From the NCBI GenBank assembly GCA_963800275.1, contig CAWDAI010000016.1, forward strand, positions 134,290 through 198,289: a stretch of DNA of 64,000 nt, written 5' to 3'. Of the stretch, positions 48,779 through 56,710 are shown one piece after another. The number at the start of each line of letters is the position of its first letter. Position 1 is the first letter of the stretch. The notes beneath the pieces are model-generated. The model made no database searches. It worked only from the letters and a program-made list of their open reading frames with translations, and was not told where the DNA came from. Source of the stretch: JAFMJV01 sp963800275 (lineage in GTDB: Bacteria; Chloroflexota; Limnocylindria; Limnocylindrales; CSP1-4). The position numbers and the translations under genes were made by a program.

Positions 48779-49487
48779 ATGGACATGCTGATGGGCGAAG
48801 AGATCGCCGAGGCCAATCTGATGGAATGGCGCAAGCTCGCGCAGGGACTGCATGCCCGCTACGTGGTCGACGACTTCGGCACCGGCGTACTGTTCGTCGC
48901 AGCAGTGGGCGAGGCGGGCGACGCGCTCGGACACCATCCGCGCGTGTCGATCGGTCCTGGGTACGTCGACATCAAGCTGATCAGCGACGACGCCATCTAC
49001 CGCGACGACGAGGGCACCGAACACGTCGTGGAATGGGTGACCCAGCAGGACGTCGACCTTGCGCGACGGATTACCGAGATCGCCGCCGACCACAAGATCG
49101 GCGCCGACCCCAAGCTCGGTCAGCGTCATCGAGCTCGGCCTCGACACAGCGCACTCCGCGACCATCGCCCCGGTGTGGGCTGCCCTGCTGACCGGGAGCG
49201 CGGAAGCGCAGGGCCACGGGTCCCCCAGCGACGAAATCCGGGACGCCACGGGACGAGTGCCGAACCTGTGGTTCGGGGACGCCGACGAGCACGACACACA
49301 TCCTCAGCGGTTCCACGTCGAGGTCTATGTGGCGCCCGAGGTGGCCGGGCAACGGATCGCCGCCGCTCTCGCCGCGGGCGGAACCGTCGTCGATGACAGC
49401 AACGCCCCCTCCCTCACCGTCATCGCCGACCAGGACGGCAACAAAGGAGTCTTGTGCGTCGACGTATCCGCTGCGAAGAAGGATTGA
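48779..49487 (+). CDS. Pterin carbinolamine dehydratase fused to a VOC-like domain, one frameshift
   Basis: ATG 48779 follows CAGGAG. Residues 1-110 resemble 4a-hydroxytetrahydrobiopterin dehydratase, with the HHP motif in GDALGHHPRVSIGPGYVDIK. A frameshift near 49120 separates the second domain (VIELGLDTAHSATIAPVWAA, FHVEVYVAPEVAGQRIAAAL), a glyoxalase-like module often fused to this dehydratase in actinobacteria. Together about 235 residues. It recycles pterin cofactors or has a related role. It sits inside the broken recombinase. Confidence 0.68.
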
Positions 49488-49812
49488 ACCGCCGACCCAG
49501 GTGATCCGCGGGCCGCCCCGCCTCCGCTCCAGTGCCCCAGCTACGGCCCAACGCTGGAGGCCATCACTCGCTGCCGGGCAGCTCGCCGAACGTGCCATCT
49601 GTCCTGCACCGCCGGTGTCGGACCCAATCACGAGATCGGGCGAGACGCGAGGATCGAATCCTGAGGGCCTGTCGAGCTCGCCAGCGATGCCACTTCTGTT
49701 CGGTATCCCGTCGCTTTGGGCCAGCCGCAGCCTCCGCGCAAATGATACGGTCTACCTCCGGGCGGCGACGCTCGTTGACGAGGCCCGCCGGGTTCGCCAG
49801 CCCGTCGACGGA
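49488..49812. other. Gap without a recognisable gene
   Basis: Between the dehydratase stop and the end of the barrel-protein remnant. Open frames here on the plus strand are low-complexity and not convincing. No repeats or hairpins were noticed. Confidence 0.4.
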
Positions 49813-50205
49813 TCAGGGCGGGTCCAGGACGAACACGTACTCGAGCTTGCGGGTCTCCGGTTCGCGGGTAGAGGTCACCTGGCCTTCGGCTCCGGCGAAC
49901 TCACCCGTCCCGCCGACGAGCGCGAACTCCGCTGTCGGAGGCGCCACCCCGAACCCATAACCCGCGGTCTCGACGTCCAGAAGCTCCGTGATCGCCGAGG
50001 CCAGCGCCGCGGCCGTCGATGACCGCGGCCGTCGAGCAGAGCGACCAGGCGCTGCCAGCCGTATCGACCTCGTCGGTGATGGTGCAGGCGACGTGGTAGG
50101 TTCCCGCGACCTCGCCGGCCTCGTCGCGGAGCGCGCCGTTGCTCACGTAGGTGTCGCCCGTGGACAGGCCCTCCTCGCCGGTGTCGCCGGTGCCGTTCCT
50201 TAGGG
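49813..50205 (-). pseudogene. Allene-oxide-cyclase-like barrel protein, 5'-truncated and frameshifted
   Basis: Minus-strand frames give LSTGDTYVSNGALRDEAGEV AGTYHVACTITD, then after an indel ITELLDVETAGYGFGVAPPT and FALVGGTGEFAGAEGQVTST ending at TGA 49813. The GGTGxFxGAxGxV pattern is that of AOC-barrel/dirigent-like exported proteins. The signal peptide is missing: the upstream edge runs straight into the end of the Doc toxin gene. Confidence 0.55.
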
Positions 50206-50207
50206 TC

Positions 50208-50605
50208 TCAACCGCAACGCTGGGCGATCCAGTCGCGAAACGCCGCCTCGCTGACCTCGGCCGCGGCGATGCCCCGGATCATGCGGTCCGTCTGATCCGG
50301 ATCGCCGGGCGCGGGGATCCAAGTTCGGCCGTTGCGCTCGACGAAGTCGACCGTGGCCAGGAACGCGCAGCGCTTGTTGCCGTCGGGCAGTGGATGGTTC
50401 TTGACGAGATGCCAGCAGAGCACCGCCGCCTTGGTCGCGAAGTCCGGGTAGGCCTCGACGCCGCCGAAGCTGGCCTGCGGAGCAGCCAGAGCCAAGTCCG
50501 CCAGCCCGATCCGGTTGAAGTCGGCGACGAGCTCGGCTGGCATGCCGAGGACAGCTTCGGCAATCAGCAGGTAGTCGGCGAGAGCCGGCGGAGGTAGACG
50601 ATCAC
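50208..50605 (-). CDS. doc: Doc (Fic-fold) toxin, N-terminus frameshifted
   Basis: The natural start is GTG 50605, overlapping the antitoxin stop (GTGA). After VIVYL a 5-bp insertion relative to the copy at 10527 shifts the frame, so only the segment from ATG 50543 (PAELVADFNRIGLADLALAA) is continuous. The body holds the Fic/Doc motif HPLPDGNKR and ends normally. Doc kinases phosphorylate EF-Tu and stop translation. Loss of the first 20 or so residues may inactivate it unless the insertion is a sequence error. Confidence 0.8.
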
Positions 50606-50814
50606 CGAGCGAGGCGTTCGAGGATCTCGCGGTTGCGCTCCATGCTGGCCTTCAGGCGCTGTCGGAAGTCTGGATCGGACCGCAGCGCCTCGATGTGGGC
50701 GGCGATCGCCCGCTGGATCTCCTCGTTGACCGAGACCCCGTCGACGCCGGCGATCGCCTCGAGGGCTTCCGCTTGGTCGGTGGGCAGTCGAAGGGTGCGG
50801 GACTTGAGCGTCAT
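50602..50814 (-). CDS. Ribbon-helix-helix-like antitoxin of the Doc module
   Basis: 70 residues from ATG 50814, preceded by GGAGG. TLKSRTLRLPTDQAEALEAI AGVDGVSVNEEIQRAIAAHI looks like an RHH/Arc-type domain, and the charged C-terminal helix (RQRLKASMERNREILERL) could bind Doc. Position and the GTGA overlap with doc support the antitoxin role. It is fully deleted in the copy at 10.5 kb. Confidence 0.78.
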   Translation of the reverse strand: MTLKSRTLRLPTDQAEALEAIAGVDGVSVNEEIQRAIAAHIEALRSDPDFRQRLKASMERNREILERLAR

Positions 50815-50841
50815 GGTGGACCTCCGTTCGTGGAGTGGCAC

Positions 50842-50873
50842 ACCACGATACCACGATACCACGGTACCAAGGT
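50842..50873 (-). promoter_or_regulatory. Four tandem octamers upstream of the Doc antitoxin
   Basis: ACCACGAT, ACCACGAT, ACCACGGT, ACCAAGGT in perfect 8-bp phase, ending 28 bp from the antitoxin start. Tandem short sites are typical operators for RHH antitoxins that bind cooperatively. The 10.5-kb deletion copy keeps only the last two. Confidence 0.65.
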
Positions 50874-50982
50874 GCAGCCACCGCCGCGAAAGCCGATGTT
50901 CAAGTCCGCCAGTGCCACCTTCCCACGAGGCGCCCCGTCGATGGGGTCTCCGGGCCGGTGATACGCCCCAGCAACCGCTCAT

Positions 50983-52175
50983 ACACCCGCTCGCTATCTC
51001 CATACCGCGGGTGTCGTCGTGCTCTTCGCCGATGAACGGCTCTTGAGCTCGGACCCCTCCTCGTGGGATCAGTTCATCCGCGAAGCCCACGAGGCCGAGG
51101 CCTACAGCCGGAAGCTGTCCAAGCGCGTCAGCGAGGGCTATGCCGCCAAGCGACGAAGGCTGGGCGTCCCCGGTGGGAACAAGATGCCGTACGGCCTCAT
51201 CCGGGAGGGCAAGCCCTCGGTCCTGCGCGTCGACGAGGAGCAGGCGGCGGTCGTCATCCGCGCCTACCAGCTGGCAGCCACCGGGTCGACCGACTGGGAG
51301 GTGGCGGCCCAGACCGGCCTGGCCAAGACCCACGTGTCCGAGGTCCTCACCAACCCCATCTACGCCGGCCGACTGCGGACCGGCGAGCCCGCCGCCATCG
51401 CCCCCATCGTCGACCCCTCGCTGTGGTCGACGGTGCAGACGCGGCGGGAACGCCGGCGGACCCGGACACCGGGCCGGATCGTGAAGGGCAAGTACGCCCT
51501 GCGGCTGTGCTGTGCCGGCTGCGGCAAGTACCTCTTCGGCGACGTCGGGCGCTATCGGCATCCGCCGCCGACCTGTGAGGGCTTCCTGGCGGCCAAGCCG
51601 GTGGTCCGCTGTCGAGCGTGCCCGCAACCGCGAGGGCATCGACACCCGCATCAAGGGCCACACCTACCCGCAGGACGTGGTACGAGGACGCGGTCGGAGA
51701 GCTGCTCGGCAAGGTCGGCGAGCCTCGACGACGGGGCCATGACCGAGATCGTCCGCCTCTACGGCGAGGGCCTGGCCAAGCCCGATGAGCTGACGCTGGC
51801 GCGCATCGAGCGGGAGCGGGAGGAGGCCTCCCAGCGCCTCGCCAAGACCCGTGATGTCGCCGCCTGGCAGGCGACGATGGCGAGGCTCGATGCCGAGCAA
51901 CAGGTGGCCAGCAGCCTCGCCAGCAGCAGCGCATGGCGCCCGACGAGGTCGTCGCCTACCTGCGCTCGCTACCGACACTCTGGAACGACGCCGGACCCGA
52001 AGGACGCCAGGCACTGGCCTCGGCGCTGTTCACCAAGCTCGAAGTGGAGGGCTATACGAAGATGCGATACCAACTCACACCCGATGCCGTTACCCTCGGT
52101 CTCGGCGCAGCCCTACCGGCGCAGCTCGAGACCGGTGGTCACACAGGTGGGTTTGGTCGGGGCGAGAGGATTTAG
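50983..52175 (+). pseudogene. Serine recombinase, C-terminal part, frameshifted
   Basis: Frame one gives AGVVVLFADERLLSSDPSSW, then the recombinase domain (RKLSKRVSEGYAAKRRRLGV PGGNKMPYGL; VLTNPIYAGRLRTG) and a zinc ribbon LCCAGCGKYLF. Later frames give the coiled-coil LARIEREREEASQRLAKTRD and the tail PDEVVAYLRSLPTLWNDAG to the stop at 52173. Several indels break it. The N-terminal start is at 48426. The last codons overlap 16-mer copy E, as expected when an integrase gene lies at the edge of its element. Confidence 0.8.
52154..52169 (+). repeat. tRNA-Pro 3'-end-like 16-mer, copy E
   Basis: TGGTCGGGGCGAGAGG inside the last codons of the recombinase. On the complementary strand it extends to TAAATCCTCTCGCCCCGACC followed by A, matching part of the T-loop as well. 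The flank CGCGGAACCTACCTCATC is shared with copy A at 11309. Confidence 0.82.
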
Positions 52176-52286
52176 CCCGCGGAACCTACCTCATCAACCG
52201 GTTCGCTGCGGGCGTCGGCAAGTACCGTCCATGGCCGGCCCGCAGACTGGTCGCTCATCGTTCCGGCTCCGATTCGTCGGCACGAG

Positions 52287-52308
52287 GTGGTACCATTTCT
52301 CGTACCAC
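52287..52308 (+). promoter_or_regulatory. Palindromic operator of the second YefM/YoeB operon
   Basis: GTGGTAC (52287-52293) and GTACCAC (52302-52308), a perfect 7-bp inverted repeat with an 8-nt spacer, 17 bp before the antitoxin start. GGAGG at 52313-52317 is the ribosome site. The GTAC cores match the operator of the first YefM/YoeB pair. Confidence 0.62.
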
Positions 52309-52325
52309 ACACGGAGGACGGACCC

Positions 52326-52571
52326 ATGGCCATCACTGCGTCCGAGGCACGCAAGAACCTGTTCCCGCTGATCGAACAGGTCAACGATGACCGGACGCCG
52401 GTGGAGATCACGTCCCGTCGGGGCGATGCCGTCCTCATCTCCCGCGCGGACTACGACTCGCTAGAGGCGACGGCGCACCTGCTTCGAGCGCCGGCGAACG
52501 CGAGGCGGCTCCTCGAGAGCCTGCAGCAGGCGCTCTCTGGCCAGCGGGATGAGCACGAGCTCGATCGTTGA
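52326..52571 (+). CDS. yefM: Phd/YefM-type antitoxin
   Basis: 81 residues from ATG 52326: AITASEARKNLFPLIEQVND, PVEITSRRGDAVLISRADYD SLEATAHLLR. Closer to the classical YefM sequence than the pair at 25401. The stop overlaps the TTG start of the toxin. It lies between 16-mer copies E and D, 157 bp after E. Confidence 0.9.
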   Translation: MAITASEARKNLFPLIEQVNDDRTPVEITSRRGDAVLISRADYDSLEATAHLLRAPANARRLLESLQQALSGQRDEHELDR

Positions 52572-52822
52572 GGCTGGTCTTCACGCCCCATGGGTGGGAG
52601 GACTACACGTTCTGGCTCAAGACCGACCGCGCGATGCTGAAGCGGGTCAACCGGCTGATCGAAGCGGCCTTGCGCGACCCGATCTCCGGAATCGGCAAGC
52701 CGGAACCGTTGCGGCACCTGCTGTCGGGGGCATGGTCTCGGCGCATCACCGACGAGCATCGGCTGGTGTATCTGGTCGACGGCGATGACCTGGTGATCCT
52801 CCAGGCACGCTACCACTACTGA
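52568..52822 (+). CDS. yoeB: YoeB-type mRNA interferase toxin
   Basis: 84 residues starting at TTG 52568 (TTGA overlap). YoeB hallmarks: FTPHGWEDYTFWLKTDRAML KRVNRLI, GIGKPEPLRHLLSGAWSRRI and the end HRLVYLVDGDDLVILQARYH Y with the catalytic His-Tyr. Ribosome-dependent RNase. Ends 73 bp before copy D of the 16-mer. Confidence 0.92.
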   Translation: MRLVFTPHGWEDYTFWLKTDRAMLKRVNRLIEAALRDPISGIGKPEPLRHLLSGAWSRRITDEHRLVYLVDGDDLVILQARYHY

Positions 52823-52894
52823 CGCCCTGAGGCGGGGAGCCCGATGACCCGATCCTGTCGTGGACTCGCGGTCCACCCGGCAGCAGGAGAAAGG

Positions 52895-52910
52895 TGGTCG
52901 GGGCGAGAGG
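52895..52910 (+). repeat. tRNA-Pro 3'-end-like 16-mer, copy D, with HTH leader
   Basis: TGGTCGGGGCGAGAGG, 741 bp after copy E in the same orientation, so E and D bracket the YefM/YoeB pair. The leader CGCCAGCTTGACCCACCTGC ... GTGCTCGAGAAC matches copies B and C. Confidence 0.8.
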
Positions 52911-53014
52911 GGTCGCGCCAGCTTGACCCACCTGCGGTTCCGGCCGCGATTCGTGCTCGAGAACCGGACTCCGGTAGCACGGGCGTGGCCGGTCGACGAG
53001 CGGTTGGCCAGCTG

Positions 53015-53380
53015 ATGCCGAGGCAGCGGCCGACGCGCCGGCAGCTGGAGGTCCTGCGGGCATACATCCGGGCGGGGTCCGTGGCAGCCGCGGCCCACGA
53101 GCTCGGCATCGGCGAGACGACCGTGCGCCAGCACCTGTCCGGGCTGTATCGGCGAACGGGCTGCGTGAACGCGGCGCAGGCAGCGTATTGGCTGGGTGTG
53201 GGGAGGCTCGCGCTCGATCGGAGGCCCGGACGGTCGGTCGAGCCACGAGGATCCGATCAGGTCACGATCGCGACCGGCGTGCTCGGGGAGGCTGCGGACG
53301 CACGTCGCAGCAGTACCACGCCCAGGACCATCCAGCCGAGGCCGAACAAGGTTCCGCCCGCGATGATCCCGGTCGAGTAG
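53015..53380 (+). CDS. Small LuxR-type HTH protein, copy 3 with extended tail
   Basis: From ATG 53015 the first 66 residues match the copy at 32256 (RQRPTRRQLEVLRAYIRAGS, GETTVRQHLSGLYRRTG, AAQAAYWLGVGRL). The frame then continues about 55 residues into sequence that overlaps the 3' end of the minus-strand gene at 53257, so the tail is probably not native. The HTH core is intact. Confidence 0.65.
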   Translation: MPRQRPTRRQLEVLRAYIRAGSVAAAAHELGIGETTVRQHLSGLYRRTGCVNAAQAAYWLGVGRLALDRRPGRSVEPRGSDQVTIATGVLGEAADARRSSTTPRTIQPRPNKVPPAMIPVE

Positions 53381-54093
53381 CGCAGGGCCGTCATGACGTG
53401 CACCGCGCCGATCAGGGACAGGAAGGCGGCGTTCAGAAGCGACCCCGTCAGCAGCAACACGGCGACGCGCCGGCGCACGGCTCCGGTGGCGAGGAGCAAC
53501 GCGCCGAATGCCAACGCCCCGACCGCCAGGACGAGCATGCCGACGACCCACAGCTCGGGCTGGCTCGTGTCGCGCAGGATCGGGCGGTCCGGCCGGACGA
53601 CGTTGACGAACAGCTTGCCCGTCATCAGCAGTGCCCCGAACGAGCAGACCAGCGCCGGGAGCCATTTGACCCAGTGCCACGGGCGGCGCAGCGCCAGCGA
53701 CCGGGTGACCACGACCTGTGCGAACACCAGGAGGGCCGGGGCGACCAGGAGCGTCAGCAGCCAGGACTGCCCGACGCCGGACACGGTCCCTTGGCCGTCC
53801 AGGTCCGTCAGCCTGACGAGGTAGGCGGAGAAGTAGACACCGAGGTGCGCGAGGGCCCAGAGCGCACCACCCAGCAGCGCGGCCCACCCGGCCCGCCGAA
53901 GGGACATCGAATCACCTTCCAGGGTGGTGGCACCATCGCCGATGGCGGCCGGGTGAAGGTGGGCATCGAGCGCCCCACGGATGAGGTCCGGGGCATCGAG
54001 CAGGCGACGACCACGCTGCTCGAGCACGTCGGTCATCTCGGCCCCATAGCGGGCGCGCCAGGTCGATGGGTAGAGGCGCAACAGAGCCTTCAT
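53257..54093 (-). CDS. Membrane protein with permease-prefix start, PadR-linked
   Basis: 278 residues from ATG 54093. The start KALLRLYPSTWRARYGAEMT DVLE is the short prefix found on proteins encoded after PadR regulators in actinobacteria and Chloroflexota. Six TM helices follow (WAALLGGALWALAHLGVYF, LLTLLVAPALLVFAQVVV and others). The gene overlaps padR by ATGA and is surely controlled by it. Transport or resistance function is plausible but not shown. Confidence 0.7.
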   Translation of the reverse strand: MKALLRLYPSTWRARYGAEMTDVLEQRGRRLLDAPDLIRGALDAHLHPAAIGDGATTLEGDSMSLRRAGWAALLGGALWALAHLGVYFSAYLVRLTDLDGQGTVSGVGQSWLLTLLVAPALLVFAQVVVTRSLALRRPWHWVKWLPALVCSFGALLMTGKLFVNVVRPDRPILRDTSQPELWVVGMLVLAVGALAFGALLLATGAVRRRVAVLLLTGSLLNAAFLSLIGAVHVMTALRYSTGIIAGGTLFGLGWMVLGVVLLRRASAASPSTPVAIVT

Positions 54094-54416
54094 CGGGAAC
54101 GCTCCGCGAGACGCCGCAGCCCCCGCTCGCTGAAGCGTGAGAGCTGCTGCAGTTGCGTCGCGAGGAGCCGGGCGCCCGGCTCGGCCAGTTCGTACGGCCG
54201 CCGACGATCCGCCGCGTCGAGCGCCCGGATGAGACCACGGGCCTCGAGGCGGGCGAGCGCCGCGTACAGGGTACCGGGCCCGAGGGAGCGGCCGGTGCGG
54301 GTTTCGATGTCGGTCATCAGCGCATAGCCATGCTTGGGCCCGCTTATGAGACTGTCGAGGATGAGGAGTGATGGTTCGGCGAACTGGCCGAGCTCGGTGT
54401 CCTCGGGTGCGGTCAC
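54090..54416 (-). CDS. PadR-family transcriptional regulator
   Basis: 108 residues from GTG 54416 with GGGGGAG upstream. PadR winged-helix motif: LLILDSLISGPKHGYALMTD IETRTGRSLGPGTLYAALAR LEARGLI, followed by RRRPYELAEPGARLL. It is the short (s1/s2) type with a brief C-terminal helix. It presumably represses its own operon with the membrane protein until a ligand binds. The likely operator is just upstream. Confidence 0.9.
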   Translation of the reverse strand: MTAPEDTELGQFAEPSLLILDSLISGPKHGYALMTDIETRTGRSLGPGTLYAALARLEARGLIRALDAADRRRPYELAEPGARLLATQLQQLSRFSERGLRRLAERSR

Positions 54417-54426
54417 AGCTCCCCCT

Positions 54427-54470
54427 GTCGTACGATGTGCGGTATATCGTGATGCGTAATACTGACGTAG
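54427..54470 (-). promoter_or_regulatory. AT-richer promoter/operator of the PadR operon
   Basis: GTAT (54442-54445) N13 ATAC (54459-54462), and ACGAT (54432-54436) opposite ATCGT (54446-54450), stand out in a GC-rich context 15-50 bp before the padR start. PadR sites are usually AT-rich dyads of this size. Exact -35/-10 not assigned. Confidence 0.5.
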
Positions 54471-54499
54471 GAGCGGACCGGCTGTCAAGTGCCGTCGCG

Positions 54500-54705
54500 C
54501 GCGGCGCCAGCTCTAGGTCCTGCGGGCGTACATCCGGGCAGGCTCCGTGGCGGCCGCCGCCTACGAGCTCGGAATCGGCGAGACGACGGTCCGCCAGCAC
54601 CTATCAGGGCTGTACCGGCGGACGGGCTGCGTGAACGCGGCACAGGCGGCGTACTGGTTGGGTAAGGCGGGTTGGGCGGAAGATCCGCTCTGCATCCATC
54701 CCTGA
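54500..54705 (+). pseudogene. Small LuxR-type HTH gene, remnant copy 4
   Basis: RRQL-stop-VLRAYIRAGSVAAAA then GETTVRQHLSGLYRRTG and AQAAYWLGKAGWAEDP. The Glu codon GAG of the other copies is TAG here, and the 5' end with leader and 16-mer is missing. It lies just upstream of the PadR promoter. Confidence 0.7.
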
Positions 54706-54762
54706 CCGCGGACAGATCACGCTCGATAGGGCGGAGTGGCCGGAGCCCAATCGCCGCCGTTA

Positions 54763-55941
54763 TCACTCGGCGCCGGGCCACGTCCCCGCATCGCAGCTCT
54801 TGGTGCCCAGGCCGTCGATGAGTCCCAGGACCTCGCCGCCGACGGGATCCACCTTCGCGAGCCTCCAGTGGACGGGGTCATCGGTCGACATCCGGCCGCA
54901 GGTACCGACGTACCAGACACCTTCGTCGGTGTCGAACAGGATGATGCCGGTGTCGTATCGGCTGAGGTCTGCGTCTGCCAGGAGTGCCGCGGACCCCGGA
55001 TCGGCCATCACGGCATCGACGACCTCGAGCGGGTCGAGGTGCTGCTCGTCCCAGCCACCGACCACGGAGGTCTCGAGGCGCACCTCGGTCGAGCGTACCT
55101 TTCCGTCCGGCTCCAGCGCGTAGGACGCCGCCCCGGTCACCTCGACCGGGCCGCTCGGCGGCAGTCCGACGTCACCGGGTTGGTCCTGCTCGAACTCGAG
55201 GGATCCGTCCCAACGGTGGACGAACTCGAGCGTGCCACCTGGCCGCAAGCGCTCGGGCGGCAGCCCGATATCGCCACCTCCGGGTCGCCTGAGGCCCTGG
55301 ACCTCATCGAGCTCGAGCGGGAGCGCGAGACGGGTACGCAGGTGCTTGCCGAAGGAGGTCAGGTTGTTCTTGAGGTCGATGACGAGCGTGTCGGGATCGC
55401 CGAAGTCGAGTGGCACGACGGGCTCGCCGACGCGTCGCTCCAGACCCGGCATGAAGGCCTGGGCCGAGAGGCCGGACTTTCCCCAGAGCCACCAGATCGG
55501 CGTGTCGCGCGTGTTCGTGACCGTCGTTCGGAGGTACGCCGGCTCCCCGGCGGTAAGCGGCTCCTCCCATGCCATCGTCACGCGCACGCCGTTGCTCTGC
55601 GCCGTAGCCACGACCGGCTGAGTGTCCGGCGTGACAGATGGGCTCTCGGTCGCGGGCGCCGGGCTCGCGCCGACCGGCGGGTCCGTGGGTCCCTCGACCA
55701 TGCCGCTGAGCAAGAGCGAGCCGGCGAGGACGACGGCGGTTGTGACCGCCATGGCGGTCGCGGAGATGAACACCCTGCTGGTCCCCCTTGTGGTGACGTG
55801 GACGGGTCGGTCCTGGCCGATCCGTCCGCTGTGGTGATGGATGGACGGAACACGCATCGGCTCGTTCGGGATGCGCTCCCGCGCGAGCACCGCGGTGAGG
55901 CGCGAACGCGACACCTGTGGCGTAAGCGCGACGTTGGCCAT
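54763..55941 (-). CDS. Exported or membrane-anchored protein of unknown function
   Basis: Up to 392 residues; ATG 55941 is the first start, ATG 55857 an alternative. One TM segment (AMAVTTAVVLAGSLLLSGM) follows a cytoplasmic N-terminus of 55-60 residues. Outside it has a Pro/Ser/Thr linker and a beta-rich domain (VRVTMAWEEPLTAGEPAYLR TTVTNTRDTPIWWLW) resembling an Ig-like or FixG-type domain, then a C-terminal domain with two cysteines (YVGTCGRM, KSCDAG). Not recognised. Its 5' end abuts the sulfatase remnant. Confidence 0.6.
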   Translation of the reverse strand: MANVALTPQVSRSRLTAVLARERIPNEPMRVPSIHHHSGRIGQDRPVHVTTRGTSRVFISATAMAVTTAVVLAGSLLLSGMVEGPTDPPVGASPAPATESPSVTPDTQPVVATAQSNGVRVTMAWEEPLTAGEPAYLRTTVTNTRDTPIWWLWGKSGLSAQAFMPGLERRVGEPVVPLDFGDPDTLVIDLKNNLTSFGKHLRTRLALPLELDEVQGLRRPGGGDIGLPPERLRPGGTLEFVHRWDGSLEFEQDQPGDVGLPPSGPVEVTGAASYALEPDGKVRSTEVRLETSVVGGWDEQHLDPLEVVDAVMADPGSAALLADADLSRYDTGIILFDTDEGVWYVGTCGRMSTDDPVHWRLAKVDPVGGEVLGLIDGLGTKSCDAGTWPGAE

Positions 55942-55959
55942 CGACCGCCGGAGGCTCGT

Positions 55960-56695
55960 CCCCGGATCGGAGGGTCGGGCGTCGGTAAGGCGGTCTGGTC
56001 GGCCTGGGTGTTGTCGCTCTCCGCCGGATCCTCGCCCATGTGATAGAGCTGGATCTCTGGCAACCCGTCAGCGCGCGCGCGCGCGTCGTCGTATGTCCAG
56101 CCGCCGGACCCTGGACAGCGACATAGCTTCCAGTCGCCCTTGCGGATGGCGAACATACCGTCGATGGAGTGGTGGATCAGCGGCCGCGTGGCGGCGGCGG
56201 AGACGTCGCCGCCGGTGAGGCCGGACAGGAAGCTGACGCTGTCCTCCCCGGCGTCGGGGCCAGGGGCCTGGCCCGTGTTCTCGGCGGCCGTGGCGAAGAG
56301 GTCAAAGATACCGATGGGGGCATCGCAGGTGCTGCCCGGGGCCACAATCCGCGGCCAACGGGCAAGGAACGGCACGCGGTGGCCACCGTCCCAGATATCG
56401 GACTTGTAGCCGCGGTAGGTGTGGCTGGCACGGTGGCCGTAGTGCTTCTCGAGGTCGTCGCATTGGGCCGGGCCACGGGCGCAACCGTTGTCGGACGTGA
56501 AGATCACCAGCGTGTCCTCGGCGATGCCCTTGGCGTCGAGCGCGTCGAGGACCTGGCCGACGCGGGCATCGGTCTCGACGCAGAAGTCGCCGTAGGGGCT
56601 GACGCCACTGGTACCCAGGAATTCCGGGGCCGGAGCGATGGGCGTGTGCGGGCTGGTGAAGGCGAGACAGAGGAAGAAGGGTCGCTCACCGTCTT
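55960..56695 (-). pseudogene. Type I sulfatase, central and C-terminal remnant
   Basis: In two frames: LAFTSPHTPIAPAPEFLGTS, GQVLDALDAKGIAEDTLVIF TSDNG, then YRGYKSDIWDGGHRVPFLAR WP, RPLIHHSIDGMFAIRKGDWK and QLYHMGEDPAESDNTQADQ. SDNG is the conserved metal-site aspartate/asparagine motif. The N-terminal part with the formylglycine site C/S-x-P-x-R is gone, cut by the phage-like cassette at 56700; the C-terminal end is cut near 55965. Confidence 0.75.
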
Positions 56696-56710
56696 GAGTT
56701 CCAGGGTGGA

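Noticed and set aside
11309..52910. A complete tRNA-Pro gene at one of the 16-mer copies
   Set aside because: Only the last 16-20 bases of a tRNA are present on the complementary strand; no anticodon arm, D-arm or matching 5' acceptor strand (CGGGGCG) is found next to any copy.
53188..54327. Long plus-strand frame opposite the PadR operon
   Set aside because: It is the complementary shadow of the membrane protein and PadR genes.
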